From assembly GCA_002914845.1 (NCBI GenBank), contig JXTC01000030.1, positions 342,458 to 406,457 of the forward strand: a stretch of DNA of 64,000 nt. The letters are read 5' to 3'. The notes under the pieces were generated by a model. It was given only the letters and a program-made list of their open reading frames with translations, was not told the origin of the DNA and did no database searches. Positions 36,131 through 48,506 of the stretch are shown here, piece by piece. The translations under genes and the position numbers were made by a program. How positions within the stretch are numbered: the first letter of the stretch is position 1; the number at the start of each line of letters is the position of its first letter. Origin of the DNA: Trema orientale. Its lineage: Eukaryota > Streptophyta > Magnoliopsida > Rosales > Cannabaceae.

Positions 36131-38946
36131 GTACTCTTCCAATAATGTTTTGTATAGAAAAAAAATTATACCATCTTCCGATAGTTGTTTTTTTCCACCA
36201 TTATCTATTATGTAAAAAATGACGTACTTTTGTCAAAGGAAAGAAAATTACGAACAACAAAGTGTAATGAAAAGTAAAATATTGTATTGAAAACTAGTCA
36301 GAGTCAATATTATAATGACAACAATAATATAATTACAAATATGATTCTGAATAATTCGTGATTCGAATATTGAGATATCGTAAGTATCTTCATCTAATTA
36401 CCTATAAATATTGTTTTGCAATAGACTTCAAATCCTAACCTCATAGCACTCTCGCTAGTATATACAATCGTGTTAATATATGCCAATAAACCGTAGAACA
36501 TACGTCTAAAATTATTTTTTTCTCCGTCATTTAAAAAAAGATTCTTCTTCGGAACCAAATAAGACCATTTAAGACTAAATTAAATGTAGACTTTAAAACA
36601 ACACTAATCCAATTTAATCACCAAACCATATATCTCACAATTTTTACCTTCAACATTATCCCCCTATAGAGTGCGCAGTTGTAAATTTAATGCAATTCTG
36701 ATTTTTCTTCTGCATATTCATGTTCATATGCTATAATGGCATCTTGCGTAAATGCAAAATACCGCACCAAAAGTATATATCTAGATTCAACAATCCTCCA
36801 GTATATAACACAAACCACCCAATACTTAATTTATACCAAAGAGAAACAAGTAATACAAGTTTCAGTTCCTTCACCAAAAATATATATCCAGATTCAACAA
36901 TCCTCCAGTATATAACACAAACCACCCAATACTTAATTTATACCAAAGAGAAACAAGTAATACAAGTTTCAGTTCCTTTCCATTGATGAAGAGGTGACCA
37001 CGTGACTTCTCATGCATTGAGACATCACATGCTTGCAGAGCTTATTCGGATCCGATATTAGAAGTTGCACTGCCACACAAAGTCATTCCTCATCACCCGT
37101 TCCCTGTAAAAGGTTCATACCCACAGATTTATAAAATTAATCCTAAAAAATTATTTTTTAAATAAAAAGATAAAAATATGAAGGAGATTTGAGCAACAAC
37201 TATACTATTTTAAGCATAACAATATAATATAAACACACAAACAATAAATCTCAGTACTTATATGGTTGCAAATTCGATCACGATTATGAGCAGCTTGCAT
37301 GCATTTTATAACATATATTCCATAATAGTAATCACAACAATCTTTTAGAATGTTATGACCAGATATTATAAGAAAACTAGCAAATGACCATTGCGCATCC
37401 TTGCAAGTGACTATTTGAGAACGAAAAACCAAGTTCATTGCTCTAAACTAAATACACCAATTCCATGAAATAAAAATAATTTTTTTTTAGTACATCTTAT
37501 AAAACTAATGCATTAATTCAAATTGTTCTTTCACATAAAGGATCATTAATTATATATTCTAAATGTTTTAACATAGAAAACATAGTATCAATAAATAGAC
37601 CTATTCGCCTCTTACAGTAGCACATGACACTTTGTACTAAGGATAAATGAATTATTTAACTTATCTGGCATGTATTTGATTTGATATTAATATCTCAAAA
37701 TTTTATTTGATATAATCAAAAACTCAATATTTTTATCGCCATAATTTAAAAAACCCAAAACTTTATTTGATATAACTAGAAATCTAAGATTTTCTTTTTT
37801 TTTTTAAATTAAAAAACACAGATCTTTTTTTTTTTTTTTTTAAAGATGAGATTCTTATTAATAAAAGATATCATTACTACAAGAGTAGCAATACAATATG
37901 GAATTTCCTCGAAACAAACATCATTAAAAACAAAACTGAAACACAATTTAGCAAGTCTATGGAAAACTTTATTCCTATCTTTAGAAATAAAATCAGAATC
38001 ATTACCCCACGTCGTAATTCCTATTAAACATATTGTTGAATTGCTTATTGAATAATGCCGCTAACTATGCTCACGTAGACTCAACAAAATGAAAACTGTT
38101 ATGCTCACGTATGCACCTCAAACTAATAATATTCTACTTCATATTTTTATTTTGGCTTTTGTTTTCTTTGTTGTGTCCAAATATAGATTTTTTTTTTAAT
38201 CACAATAATTGTGTATCATTGTTTGCTTAGGACTATATGCTTTGCTGAATGAAAATATGACACACACTCATACATGTATTTTTCTAATTGTATGGGAGCG
38301 GAGCAAATGTTGGAGATTTGGGCGTGCAAATCTTTGGTCATTCCAAAATTAAAGAAAATGAATTGAAAAAAAAAATATATACATATATATATATAAAAAG
38401 AAAAAAAATTGTGAATCTCCGGTTTTGTGTCAAAATCCAGCACATTCCAAGAACTACTGGGCTTTTCGTGGCAACCAAAACTTGCATTTCCCCTTCAAAT
38501 AAAATTATTGGGCTAATAAATCATATACACAATCTAATTAAGACTTAAAGAGCCAGAATTGGATTTAATAAGTTCTCCTAGCGAAAGAAAGGATTTAATA
38601 AATTATTTTTTTATTTAAAAAAAAAAAAAGAAAAACAAAATTGAACTGTAAAAGTTGATTGGAATTTGGAACAGTAAGCAAAATGTAGAGAAAAACAGGG
38701 CAAAAGTGAAAAGAAAAAAAATATAAAACATAAAATAGAAAACAGAAAAATTCTCTGTTCTTTTTTGGTTTTCAGGAATTAGATAATTAGAATTAGATGC
38801 AAACAAAAACTCGCAGACCCGACCCGATTGCATGTTTTTGTTACCTCCTTCTTCTTCTTCAATCGTTCGTTTTGGTCTAATAATGGGTTTTCTTTTCTGA
38901 AACTCCCCAGGTCAAAACCTCTATTTTCCCGGAAAATTCACAGGCC
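36131..38946. other. Intergenic DNA up to the homeodomain gene start
   Basis: AT-rich, no supported gene. Contains the 107-bp tandem duplication listed separately, an imperfect duplication around 37680-37800 (CAAAACTTTATTTGATATAA twice), and poly-A/T and (TA) tracts. From about 38760 to 38946 lies the probable promoter and 5' leader of the homeodomain gene. Confidence 0.5.
36770..36983. repeat. Tandem duplication, 107-bp period, two copies
   Basis: The block starting near 36770 repeats from about 36877 with period 107 (GATTCAACAATCCTCCAG at 36784 and again at 36891). The copies differ at only a few positions, so the duplication is recent. Confidence 0.9.
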
Positions 38947-41900
38947 ATGGAAGGTATTGATGCTCTTTTTTTTTTTTAATTTGAATTTTTTAAAATTATT
39001 TTTCAGATCAATTTGTGGGATTTGGGTTTTCATTTTTGAGGGTTTGGAATCATTTGCATGCATGGCCAGATTTTGGGTAAGAATTATGAGGGGAAAAAAA
39101 TTTTTGGGTTCTTGGAAATTGGGTGTTTGGTTGCTAGGAAAAATGAGAAAGGGGCAAGGGGAATTGGGTTTTGATTTTGGTTTTCTCATATTTTTTTGCA
39201 TTCCCAAACTTATTGGTTCCAAAATTTGGTGGAGTCAAATATAATTTACCAATTTGTTTTTTTTTTCCCATTCCTGTATGTGAGAATTCAAATTGGGTTA
39301 TTAGTTTCTTGTAATTAACTAGTGATTCATTATTTTGAGGTGTATGCATTTGAGTTATCTTAATTTGCCGAATTGCATTTGGTCAAATCTTGTAGTTTAC
39401 ATAGAGCTTCGTTCTGAAATGGTCAACGGGACTTTCTGTATAACATTTGTTTATATAAATGCCGTTACGATCTAGTGACTTGGTTGGTGTTTTATTCATC
39501 TCAGATTGTTGCACATAAATGCTGCTTTAGATACTTTTGCTATGGTTTTTGGCTTTGGCAAATTATTGTGTGTTGGATTATGTACCATTAAGCATAAAGA
39601 AATTTGGATTTATGCGATTGAATAGATGTTCTTGTTGAGGAAACTTTATTCAGATAAATTGAAATTGGGTTTGTAATGATTATATGGAGAGGTCAGCCAA
39701 GTGTTGATAGTATCTCACATTGGGCCGAGCCTTTCAGCTATTCGTGTTGCAGCTTATGTTCTTGCCAATCATTTACTTAGCTTTGCCCTTGAATTGAAGT
39801 ATGCTGGTTATGATTTTCCTCTGTAGGTGCTATTGATTTTAGTTATGTGATTTTCCTCTGGTTGAGTGTTGTAATATTTCTTAGAATTGGAGGTATTGCT
39901 AGACCTGAACATATACGCCAAGATAGATAAGGTCTAGGATCTTAGAGAATCTGGCATGTAAAATTGTATGGAAGATGTTGCTTCCAATGGATGAATGATT
40001 TTCGTTAATTTAATTTACGCAATTAGGATTCTGTTTCACTGCCCCATTTCCAATACTGATGCACACATCAAGGTTGGCAACTCTACCTCTTGCCTACTGT
40101 ATGTCATTGTCACATTATCTTATTAGTGAACTTCGTGCACCTGCATTGCGTCTCTGTAGTGGTAACATTTGCGAGTAAACTTGTTAAGTAGAACTAAGCA
40201 TAAAAATTAGAGAGGTAGTGGTTAAGATAAATTGGAGCAGTATGATGGTGGGAGAAATAGTGTACATGTCGGTATCATGAAACAGAAAATGTGGGGATCC
40301 ACATACATGCTTACACGATCTTATTCTCATCCTATGCTTATTACTTAGCGATATATTTATGGAGATGGTTTTTGAGACTGTTGTTTGTGTTTAGATGGAT
40401 AGAAAGTCTGACATGGCTTCCTTGCGTTCAAGTGGATACTTGATTTTATATTGGAGGATGTGGTTTGATTTACTCTCCTGATTGGGTTTTGTTTTGCTTT
40501 GTTAGATTAGTTTCTGGTCTTTATCTTGTTGACGACCTCTCATCCTCTCTATTTTGTACTTTCTTACTTATTTAATAGAATCTTTCTGTTTCCTTGGAAA
40601 ATAAAATGCTGCTGTTAGCATCGCTACCATGTATCTGTTTACATTTTGCCATACTGGATATTATATCCATACTGGGTAGTTGTTTGGATAAGATGGTTTA
40701 GTATATTCATTTTATTACTAGATCGATTGATTCGTAGTTTTAAATTATGTTTAGAATCAAGTGAAGCGCACTCTGAGGAGAATAAAGCTTCTCAAGATAA
40801 TAAGAAAAGACGGCTCAAGACGCCCTCACAAGTTATGGCTTTGGAGAAATTTTATAATGGTAAGAATGCTACTCTGATATCTTAATGACCTGAACATAGT
40901 GTGTCATTAATGCTTTAAAATTGAAACTTTTTTTCATTCTCCTAGAGCACAAGTATCCTACAGAGGAAATGAAATCGGAACTTGCAGAGCAGTTAGGATT
41001 GACAGAAAAGCAGATATCTGGATGGTTTTGCCACAGAAGATTAAAAGACAAACGATTATCAAGGGACGAAACATGTGCTAATGGACGGCAAGATCGTTTA
41101 AGTGGTGTCATTCAGGATCTTGGTAGTGGACTTGGGCAAGATTCATGTGGTAGCACTAAACATGTTGATTATAGGCATGTTGATCCAAGGGAAGTTGAAA
41201 GTCGAAGGCTTTATGGGCATGATTTTCCAGCTGCAGACCTCATCAATGACAATAGGAGTCACTATACAGAAAGAGTTAGTGGCCTGGATGATACATCTTC
41301 GGAGAGTAGCTCATCCTTACAAGATAGGTTTATTTCTCAAACCGAGGATCCTCACAGTATGGAAACTTCGAGGTACCTAATACAGGATGGACCTATTGCA
41401 CCTTTAAGTTCCAGGGGCACAAGAAACATGGGATATAAGCCCTCGGGTTATTTGAAAGTCAAGGGTGAAATAGAAAATGCCGCTATTACAGCTGTTAAGA
41501 GGCAACTGGGGAGGCAATACCAAGAAGATGGTCCACCATTGGGTGTAGAATTTGAGCCACTTCCTCCTGGTGCATTTGAATCCCCAATTAGGGATCCTAT
41601 CCATGGTAGGTGATACATATTTTTTGTTGAAACAAATTTTCAGTTTCATGCTACTTTTCAGAAAAAAAGTTTCATGCAACTGGTCTAGTAATGTTAGACT
41701 CTCTTTAAAGCTTTCCATAGAACTGTATATCTTGTTGCCCAACTTCTATAATTTTCACAATACTTTGTCTTTTTCTTCTTAGTTTTTGTTTGACTATGAG
41801 ATTTAAGTTGGTGTTAGTAGTAGGTACAGTATTATAAAGGGAAGGAGTTAAGCTGTGGGTTTCTTAGAAGGTTTCCACTTAAAAGAGCTAGTGATTTTCC

Positions 41901-44900
41901 ACAATCTTAGTTTGGGGTTGGCTGATCTGATATGGAGATTGTTTTGAATTTTTTTTTTTTTTTGGGAGGATTTCTTTCTCTCCCTGTTTATTCTTTGTTT
42001 CCTGTTATAGTATTTATTTTGTCTCATTCTGTATTAAGAAGAGGGAAAAGAAAAAAAAAATAGTATCAGGTACAGTAACCTAGTAGAGGGTTTACATCAC
42101 ACATAGATTTCTGTCTTGTGTGAATGATCACCACATCTAGTACAACGGCTGGTTAAGGGCTGAGCACCTGAGCCCAAGATGAAACAATGTTAAGAGAGGG
42201 CAAGGTTTGCTTAATTGAGATAGGAAATTGATGCTTAATGAGAATTATTCCGTGAGATTTTATGTATTCAATTAATAAGATGCATCAAGAAGAGAAGAAT
42301 ACTAACTTGATTTTAGGTTCCTATGTGTAATATAGCAAGTTTCCTTGCACGCAAGACTTATAAGCACTTTTTCTTGGATTAAACCCCTAAATTCAACTAG
42401 AAAGACTTAGATTAAGTAAATGCTCATTTTTAGCGTAAGTTAATGATAACTAAATTGTAAGACAAAGAATCTAGGGGTTAGAACAGGGCAGGGTCTACCT
42501 TGCTATTTACCCTAAACCCTCTTATGGGAATTTTCAGGAAGAATTTGCATGCATGAGGCCTATGTGAAAGACCCATGCAGTCAGGATCTTGGAAACCTTT
42601 AAACCAGCTTAAAAACCAGGTCTGGAACATGGTTTTTAGGCTGAAACAGGACGGATGGCCTCTTGTCGAGCTTAAGGAATAATATCCTAGGAGCAATCTA
42701 GGATCAATCTAGGATTTCATGATCCTAGAAGGCTTCAATTGTTTAAATTGAGCCTAGGATGAAATATGCAGCTTGGAACTAGAAGTTCAGAAAGAATAAG
42801 TGGCAGAAAAGCTCTTCCCTTTGCCTCGTACGAAGCTTCCTCAGTGATTAAGTTTAAGGGGGAGCCTTTGCCATAAATAGGAGGGCTTCTACCCCACAAA
42901 AACCATTCCACTTTAGCCCAACCTCAAGCCATTTCTCTCATTCTCTCTGTGTCATCTTCACTTTCCCCACTGCAGCTCCAAAATAGTCACTTTCCTAACC
43001 ATTTATTCTTCACTCGATGGCCTAGAATCCTCCCTAAGCTTACATGCAATCTTTGGGATCATGTTTTTCAGTCTAAGTTCTCTCTTTTAACAGTTTTAGC
43101 ACACTAGAAAATCAGTTTTTCCACTCATGCATGTTTGATCAGGCACTATTTTATATATGAACAGTGACTTTTCTGCACTCAAACTTCTATATATAGCCTT
43201 CAAGAACACTTTTCTAGGCTATGATCTCCTACTTACCATGTTTTTGCATAATAGAACATCATTTCCATCCTTGCATGCATGATCAGCTATGAACTACACG
43301 TATACAGCCACTCTTTTCATATCATCTTCAGTTTTCTCTGCACTTTCATTTCCAATGCATAGCTTTTCACATGGACTAGGTTTATATCAACCAATGGAAG
43401 CCTTCTAGGGTCGTAAAATCCTAGATTGCTCCTAGGATTTTCATTCTTCCAGCTGTGGATCTATCTGGTTTCAGCACAGAAACCATGTTCAAACATCATT
43501 TCCATTCTTGCATGCATGATCAGCTATGAACTACACATAAACAGCCACTCTTTTCATATCATCTTCATTTTTTTTCTGCACTTTCATTTGCAATGCTAGG
43601 TTTATATCAACCAACGGAAGCCTTCTAGGGTCATAAAATCCTAGATTGCTCCTAGGATTTTCATTCTTCCAGCTGGACAGGTGGCCTATCTGCTGCCACC
43701 TATCTGGTTTCAGCACAGAAACCGTGTTCAAAGAGCAGTTTTCTACTCGGTTTAGGGGTTTTCCTCATTGTTGAAGGCAAGGGCTTCTCACATAAGTCTC
43801 ATGCATGCAAACCACTCTTTCTGAATCTCCAAATAGGGTTTAGTGTAAACGATGATAAATACCCTGCCCTGCTTAGAATATGTATAAATCTAAATTTCCC
43901 ATGTTTTATACCCTGTGTACTATTATCTTAAAAATGATCAAATACTTAATCTACTTCTTTTCGAATTGAATTTAGGGACATCCCAAAACAATATGTTACT
44001 TTTTTCTTTTTTTCTTTTCCTCTTCTGGTACTGTCATTTTTTCTTTTTGTTTTCCCTTTTTAGTTATTAGCTCTTCTCTTTTTTAATAGTTGACAAATAT
44101 GTAATTATCTTGGAAGTACGTGATTTAGAGAATTTGTTTTGGGGGCAGAGTGCTAGAAAGAAAGATCTGAAAGAACATAAGCTGTCTGATATCTTTTTCA
44201 AGTTATCAAATTGCTATGAGAGTGTCAAGTCATCACTCCCAGCCCCAGCTTCTGAGCTTTGTATAAATTTAGAGTTGCAAAATGTTTTTGTAAGAATTTA
44301 AGCTGTCTTTACATTTATGTTCCATTAACTATTTGTATTTGCTAATTTGGTTCAGAATCTTCAGATTGCAAATTTTTCACTGGCAGAGTGGTTTATTTCA
44401 CATCTCTAGGGCCTTAATCTTTGATATTCGTTTCTGCCTAATATTTTTATGTGGAATCTTGGTTGTAGTCTAACATCTCTTTTCTGAATGCTGTGGCAGA
44501 ACCATATTATGTTGGGAATCCAGTTCTTTCTCATTCTCCAGATATTTCTGGAGTCAAAAGGCAGACCTCTCCTAGCACTGTAAGTGGATTTTTAACAACT
44601 GGTTCACTTGATCTCTCACCTTTTGTCTCTCATTTACATGATTGTTTCTCCCATTTTTATTCTCTTGCAGAGATATGAGGTACATAATTCCAAGTTGAGT
44701 TCTAGGGACTCATATTTGCAAGAAGCTTCTGGCTTCTTGCAAGGGGTCGACCATCAGGAGGCAAGACCTGGCAATCAATCAAAACAAAAGTCAACTTATA
44801 TAGACCATACTAGTTCCTTCCCTGGCCGACATTCATCCTTGGACAAGTATGATGATTCTACTTATAATACCAATAGGAGTCGTAAAAAAAGTTCTAAACA

Positions 44901-46704
44901 TGGTGTTGAAGGGATGGCGTCTGACTCTTTTCTTAATCATCATGGTCATTATGGTGGGAAGATTGCAAGCAGACAAGCACTTTCTAGTGCGCACGAGGAT
45001 GATGATGTAAATCATCATGGTCATTATGGTGGGAAGATTGCTAGCAGACAAGCACTTTCTAGTGCACATGAGGATGATGATGTAAGCCCCGAGATTGTGC
45101 AAAGGAGCGAATACTTGAAGTTCAAGCCTTCACGTTCGACACAAAATTATTTTGAAGCACCTGATATGGAAGAAAGGGGGATATCCACAATGATTGCACA
45201 GGTCCTTATTTGTAATTTTCAGTTTCTATCTCTTGATGAAAGCATCTCATAGTGAAATTTTTTGGCTTAAACTCTATGGTTCAATACGTGCAGGAGGATA
45301 AATTTATTGGAGAAGGTAAGGCGAGGAAAGATGTTAAAGTAAAGATGAAGCACGTGAATGAAATGACCGTAAGTTCTAATTGGATGTACTTTTGGATAGC
45401 ATATGTTCACTTGCATGCATGAACTTACATGCACTGCTGCATGCTTATGAGGCATTTTATGGTGTTTTGCTTTGCTCTTGACACCCCTAGCTTTTTGCTC
45501 AATATGAAAGGTTGCAAAAAGAGTGCGAGCTGACTTTTCACGGGAAGAGAATGTTACTAGTTCATCATTTGCTGAGATGCTACCTCGTAAGAATCACACT
45601 AAAGGGTCAGTAGAATTTCTCCAAGATTATAGTCTCTGTATTTGTACACAAGCACATGTGAGATCCATGCATGCATGTCCCCCATTGATTCTCAAATTTG
45701 TCCATTGCTTGTGTACATACATATGATGCATTCATTTGTTTTCTCTCGTGAATTTGAATGCTAAAGTTGTCATTTGCTTTTATACACTTGAAAAATTAAT
45801 TTGTGGTACTAGTACCAATCCATTAAGCTTTGGGATTCATAGGCTAGTCATGGAGACACTACAACACATAGGAAGAGCTAAGAATCTGAAATTCATATCA
45901 TCAGCTGCTTCTACTTAAGTTCAAAGCTCAAAACTATCAATTTAACTACCCCAACAATTGGAATGCAGTATCACTTATCAGAGTTTGTGGCTTTATTCTC
46001 ATTATTTAAAGAGAAAAAAAAAAAAAAAACAGTTCGTTGCTTTACTGTTAATTTATCTGACAAATGCTCGACTGAAACTCTTAAAATTGTACAAATCTTA
46101 CATTGGCAGAACACCTTCTGTGAATCTATGAAACCATGTGCTTGGACCCATTAAGAGTAGGTGAGTCACAGGCGCATGGTTTGGTTTGCTCCTATGAGGT
46201 CAGGGGTCCAATTCCTCATGGGACCTACCTGGCAATATTCTAGAGTTTACTTGCCTCCCAAATGGTTCAGCAGGACCAGTATAAATATAAATAAATTAAA
46301 CACACTTGTTTTTCCAACATAAACTTAAACTGAATCAAAATAGTGAGTGGTGTTGGAATATCTCTGCGCTTTGAATAATGACATGCCATCTCTGTGCTTA
46401 GAATATGGACATGTAATTTGTTAAAGCATTCTCATGATGAGNGTGCTTGTCAAGAATTTGATATAAAAACAATGCAAATTGAAGCTATGTTGCAAACAAT
46501 GTGGCAAATGAAAGAAAGAAAATAAACATGCTGCAAATATGATAACATTAAGCTTCGGATTTGATTGGTTGGTCGAATACTTTTCTGTTTTAACTTGCAA
46601 GTTTTGTGTTCTAACTGCATCATGTCTCATGTAGATCTGCCTTGGAGATGCCATCTAGCTTCAGTGAGGATGAAACTGCAGAAACCAGTTCTTCTGAAGA
46701 TTGA
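38947..46704 (+). CDS. RLT-like homeodomain protein (no DDT domain), 540 aa
   Basis: Exons read from the sequence: 38947-38953, 40755-40859, 40946-41605, 44500-44579, 44671-45201, 45294-45368, 45511-45605, 46635-46704. All junctions are GT/AG and keep one frame, ending at TGA 46702-46704. Residues 20-74 form a homeodomain (LKTPSQVMALEKFY, helix 3 ISGWFCHRRLKDKR; WFCHRR replaces the usual WFQNRR, as in RINGLET proteins). Near residues 210-255 is EDGPPLGVEFEPLPPGAF, also typical of RINGLET-like plant proteins, which partner ISWI chromatin remodellers. The DDT domain of true RLT1/2 is absent and the length is much shorter. The remainder is polar and disordered, with a 25-residue direct repeat. 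It ends in an acidic, Ser-rich tail. Likely nuclear. Exon 7 start is the least certain junction. Confidence 0.85.
42484..43871. mobile_element. Non-autonomous inverted-repeat element, hAT-like, in intron 3
   Basis: Ends are CAGGGCAGGGT at 42484 and its complement ACCCTGCCCTG ending at 43871, flanked by TTAGAA on both sides, with a one-base offset from an 8-bp duplication. The inverted arms run several hundred bases, including TTTGCATGCATGAGGCC near 42545 matched in reverse near 43795-43815. CAGGG termini and an approximately 8-bp target site suggest hAT. The right half holds two direct copies of a roughly 235-bp block. No transposase is encoded. It lies wholly within intron 3 of the homeodomain gene and explains about half of that intron's length. 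Confidence 0.7.
43256..43735. repeat. Direct duplication of about 235 bp within the intronic element
   Basis: The block beginning CATCATTTCCATCCTTGCAT near 43258 recurs near 43495. It includes ACAGCCACTCTTTTCATATC, CCTTCTAGGGTC and CCTAGATTGCTCCTAGG in both copies. Differences are few. Confidence 0.8.
44935..45084 (+). repeat. In-frame 75-bp coding duplication in homeodomain gene exon 5
   Basis: Copies at 44935-45009 and 45010-45084, each encoding 25 residues that start NHHGHYGGKIASRQ and end AHEDDDV. They differ at only a few, mostly silent, bases. Confidence 0.95.
46156..46235 (+). repeat. tRNA-derived SINE-like fragment in intron 7
   Basis: GGCGCATGGTTTGGTTTGC is followed by a B-box-like GGGTCCAATTCCTC at 46204-46217, the order and spacing of a SINE head. 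A (N) ambiguous base lies further on at 46442. Confidence 0.35.
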
Positions 46705-47589
46705 GGCTCTGGTAATTAAAGCTTGAAGGGTTTCTCTAGGCTCCGAGCATGTACAGTTGGACAGTATTTTCATGGATAGCAACTCCGGAAGTACTGAAAG
46801 GGCCTCTGTAATCACCCGTTACGGCTTGCCAGTTTCATTTGCCCCTTTTGAGTACTCACCTGTTCATAAGTGTAGAAATTATATTTTTCTCGTCTAGGTT
46901 ATTTTGATTTTCATTGATTTACTAAGAGTTTGATACAGATTGAAGTAATTGGTTGTAAATGTGTCTGTCAGGGTCCCCCACATCACCCAGAACAAGATTG
47001 GACAATTTTTTTGTGGTTGAGTAATGATGCTAGTTTCTTTCCTCAAGGTTTTTAACTTTTTTTCTTGCTTTTTAAAAAAAATAATAATTTAAAGATTAAT
47101 ATCCGACCCTGTGCTATTTGGAAAATGAAATGAGATGAACAGAGTTAATTGTAGTAATATATGTAGGGGCAATATATGTATGTAGATATCTTATTTAAAA
47201 GATTAATGTTGTGTGGCATGATTTTAAATCATATATAATGTGTGTACTTTTTTTATAGTTACAAATGATGTCACACTATTTAATGTTCAAATTTTTCGTT
47301 TATATCCATATATATAGCGAGAAAGATGTCTAGTATCCTATTTGCACTCTTCTAATAACTAAACTAATAGAGTTCACTTCCTAATGATCCGACTTTGAAT
47401 ATGTGTATTTTATTTAGTTATAAAGTTTTCAACTATGTAATAGGCAAATAAATGGAAAGCATGTGTTTTTTCTTAAATAGATTTTTCACTTTCCATCACT
47501 TCACAAGTAATACATAGAAGGTAAGACTTGCGTCCCACCTTTTCTTTTCTCTACATTCATTTTTTTTTTTTTTAATTTATAGTAAGATA

Positions 47590-47812
47590 AGAGAGGAGAG
47601 GCGTCCAGCGTAGCTACTGAGACGTTATTATAGGAGCTCGACTCCATTTATGAATGTTCGTCAAGATCCTAAGAAGTGAGTGGCCCCCACCGAACGATAA
47701 GGTGCGTCACATAAACCACACCAAAGACTCTCAGATGAGCCACCTAAGATTTGAACCCACAACTTTAAACTTTCAGTATAAACACATTCCCACTAGATCA
47801 CTTATTCGATAA
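47590..47812 (-). repeat. SINE-like repeat, reverse orientation
   Basis: The minus strand has an A-box-like region (GATCTAGTGGGAATGTG, 47789-47805) and a B box (TGGGTTCAAATCT, 47747-47759). The adjoining plus-strand text (GTGGCCCCCACCGAACGATA and on) is more GC-rich than the surroundings and looks like a dispersed repeat body. Confidence 0.4.
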
Positions 47813-48080
47813 TCTTTCTTTTCTCTACTTCAATAATAATCTTTTTGTACGAAGATCTTTGGCCCCACATATTTATTTTTATAAATATTTTTCAATATAA
47901 AATTTTGCGAGTTAGTTCAGCTTGATGGATTGCTTAGCGTTATGAGAATAAGCATAACAAAGTTGCCATTTACTTCTTAAATGTAGAACTTTCTCTCCTA
48001 GTTTAACCTTATCTAACAAAAAGAAAGAAAAAGCTTTCTACCCTTCTTTAATCAAAAGAGCAAAAAAAACAAGGGCGCGT

Positions 48081-48228
48081 CTACAGTAGGGGCGGTCCCA
48101 CGTAAGGCCCTGTCTATTCACCGTTGGATGGGAATCTGTATATAAATAGATTCTCCACAGATTCCCATTATTCCCCACAGATTCCCATCAAACGATAATT
48201 AAGGCATGACCCTACGCTCCTACCGTAG
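48081..48228. repeat. Short palindromic MITE
   Basis: CTACAGTAGGGGCG at 48081 is mirrored by CGCTCCTACCGTAG ending at 48228. The arms extend inward through GATGGGAATCTGT on each side, about 55-60 bp. The centre carries AGATTCCCATTATTCCCCAC. Non-coding. Confidence 0.75.
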
Positions 48229-48506
48229 CCATCCCCAAAAAACAAAAGGAGAACAATATCTCACACTGATTCACGGCAGGCAAATACACTTGATACAGGT
48301 AATCTATCTGATTGTTCAATCAATCAATCAATCAATTGGTCAGTTAGTCACAAAATAACAATAATAATAATAATAATAAGATGACAACAATGCCCCCCAC
48401 CACGGGTCCCCTCCCTATTACTCTAATTTTCACTTCCCCACCCCATTGAAATAACTAATTATCACTTTATACACATATATAAACTGTAACATTAACATTT
48501 TGGTCC

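Larger units (their letters stand above)
46705..48506. other. 3' side of the homeodomain gene and intergenic DNA
   Basis: The first 350 bp are probably the 3' untranslated region. The rest is AT-rich without a supported gene and holds the SINE-like piece at 47590-47812, a 150-bp MITE at 48081-48228 and an (ATA) microsatellite at about 48357-48380. Confidence 0.5.

Noticed and set aside
44110-44301. A 63-codon ORF in intron 3 of the homeodomain gene
   Set aside because: No acceptor/donor pair fits the frame of the neighbouring exons, and exon 3 to exon 4 joins cleanly without it.
45491-45510. An alternative exon 7 start of the homeodomain gene after CCCTAG at 45490
   Set aside because: It would put the last exon out of frame; the start at 45511 keeps the frame through to the stop codon.
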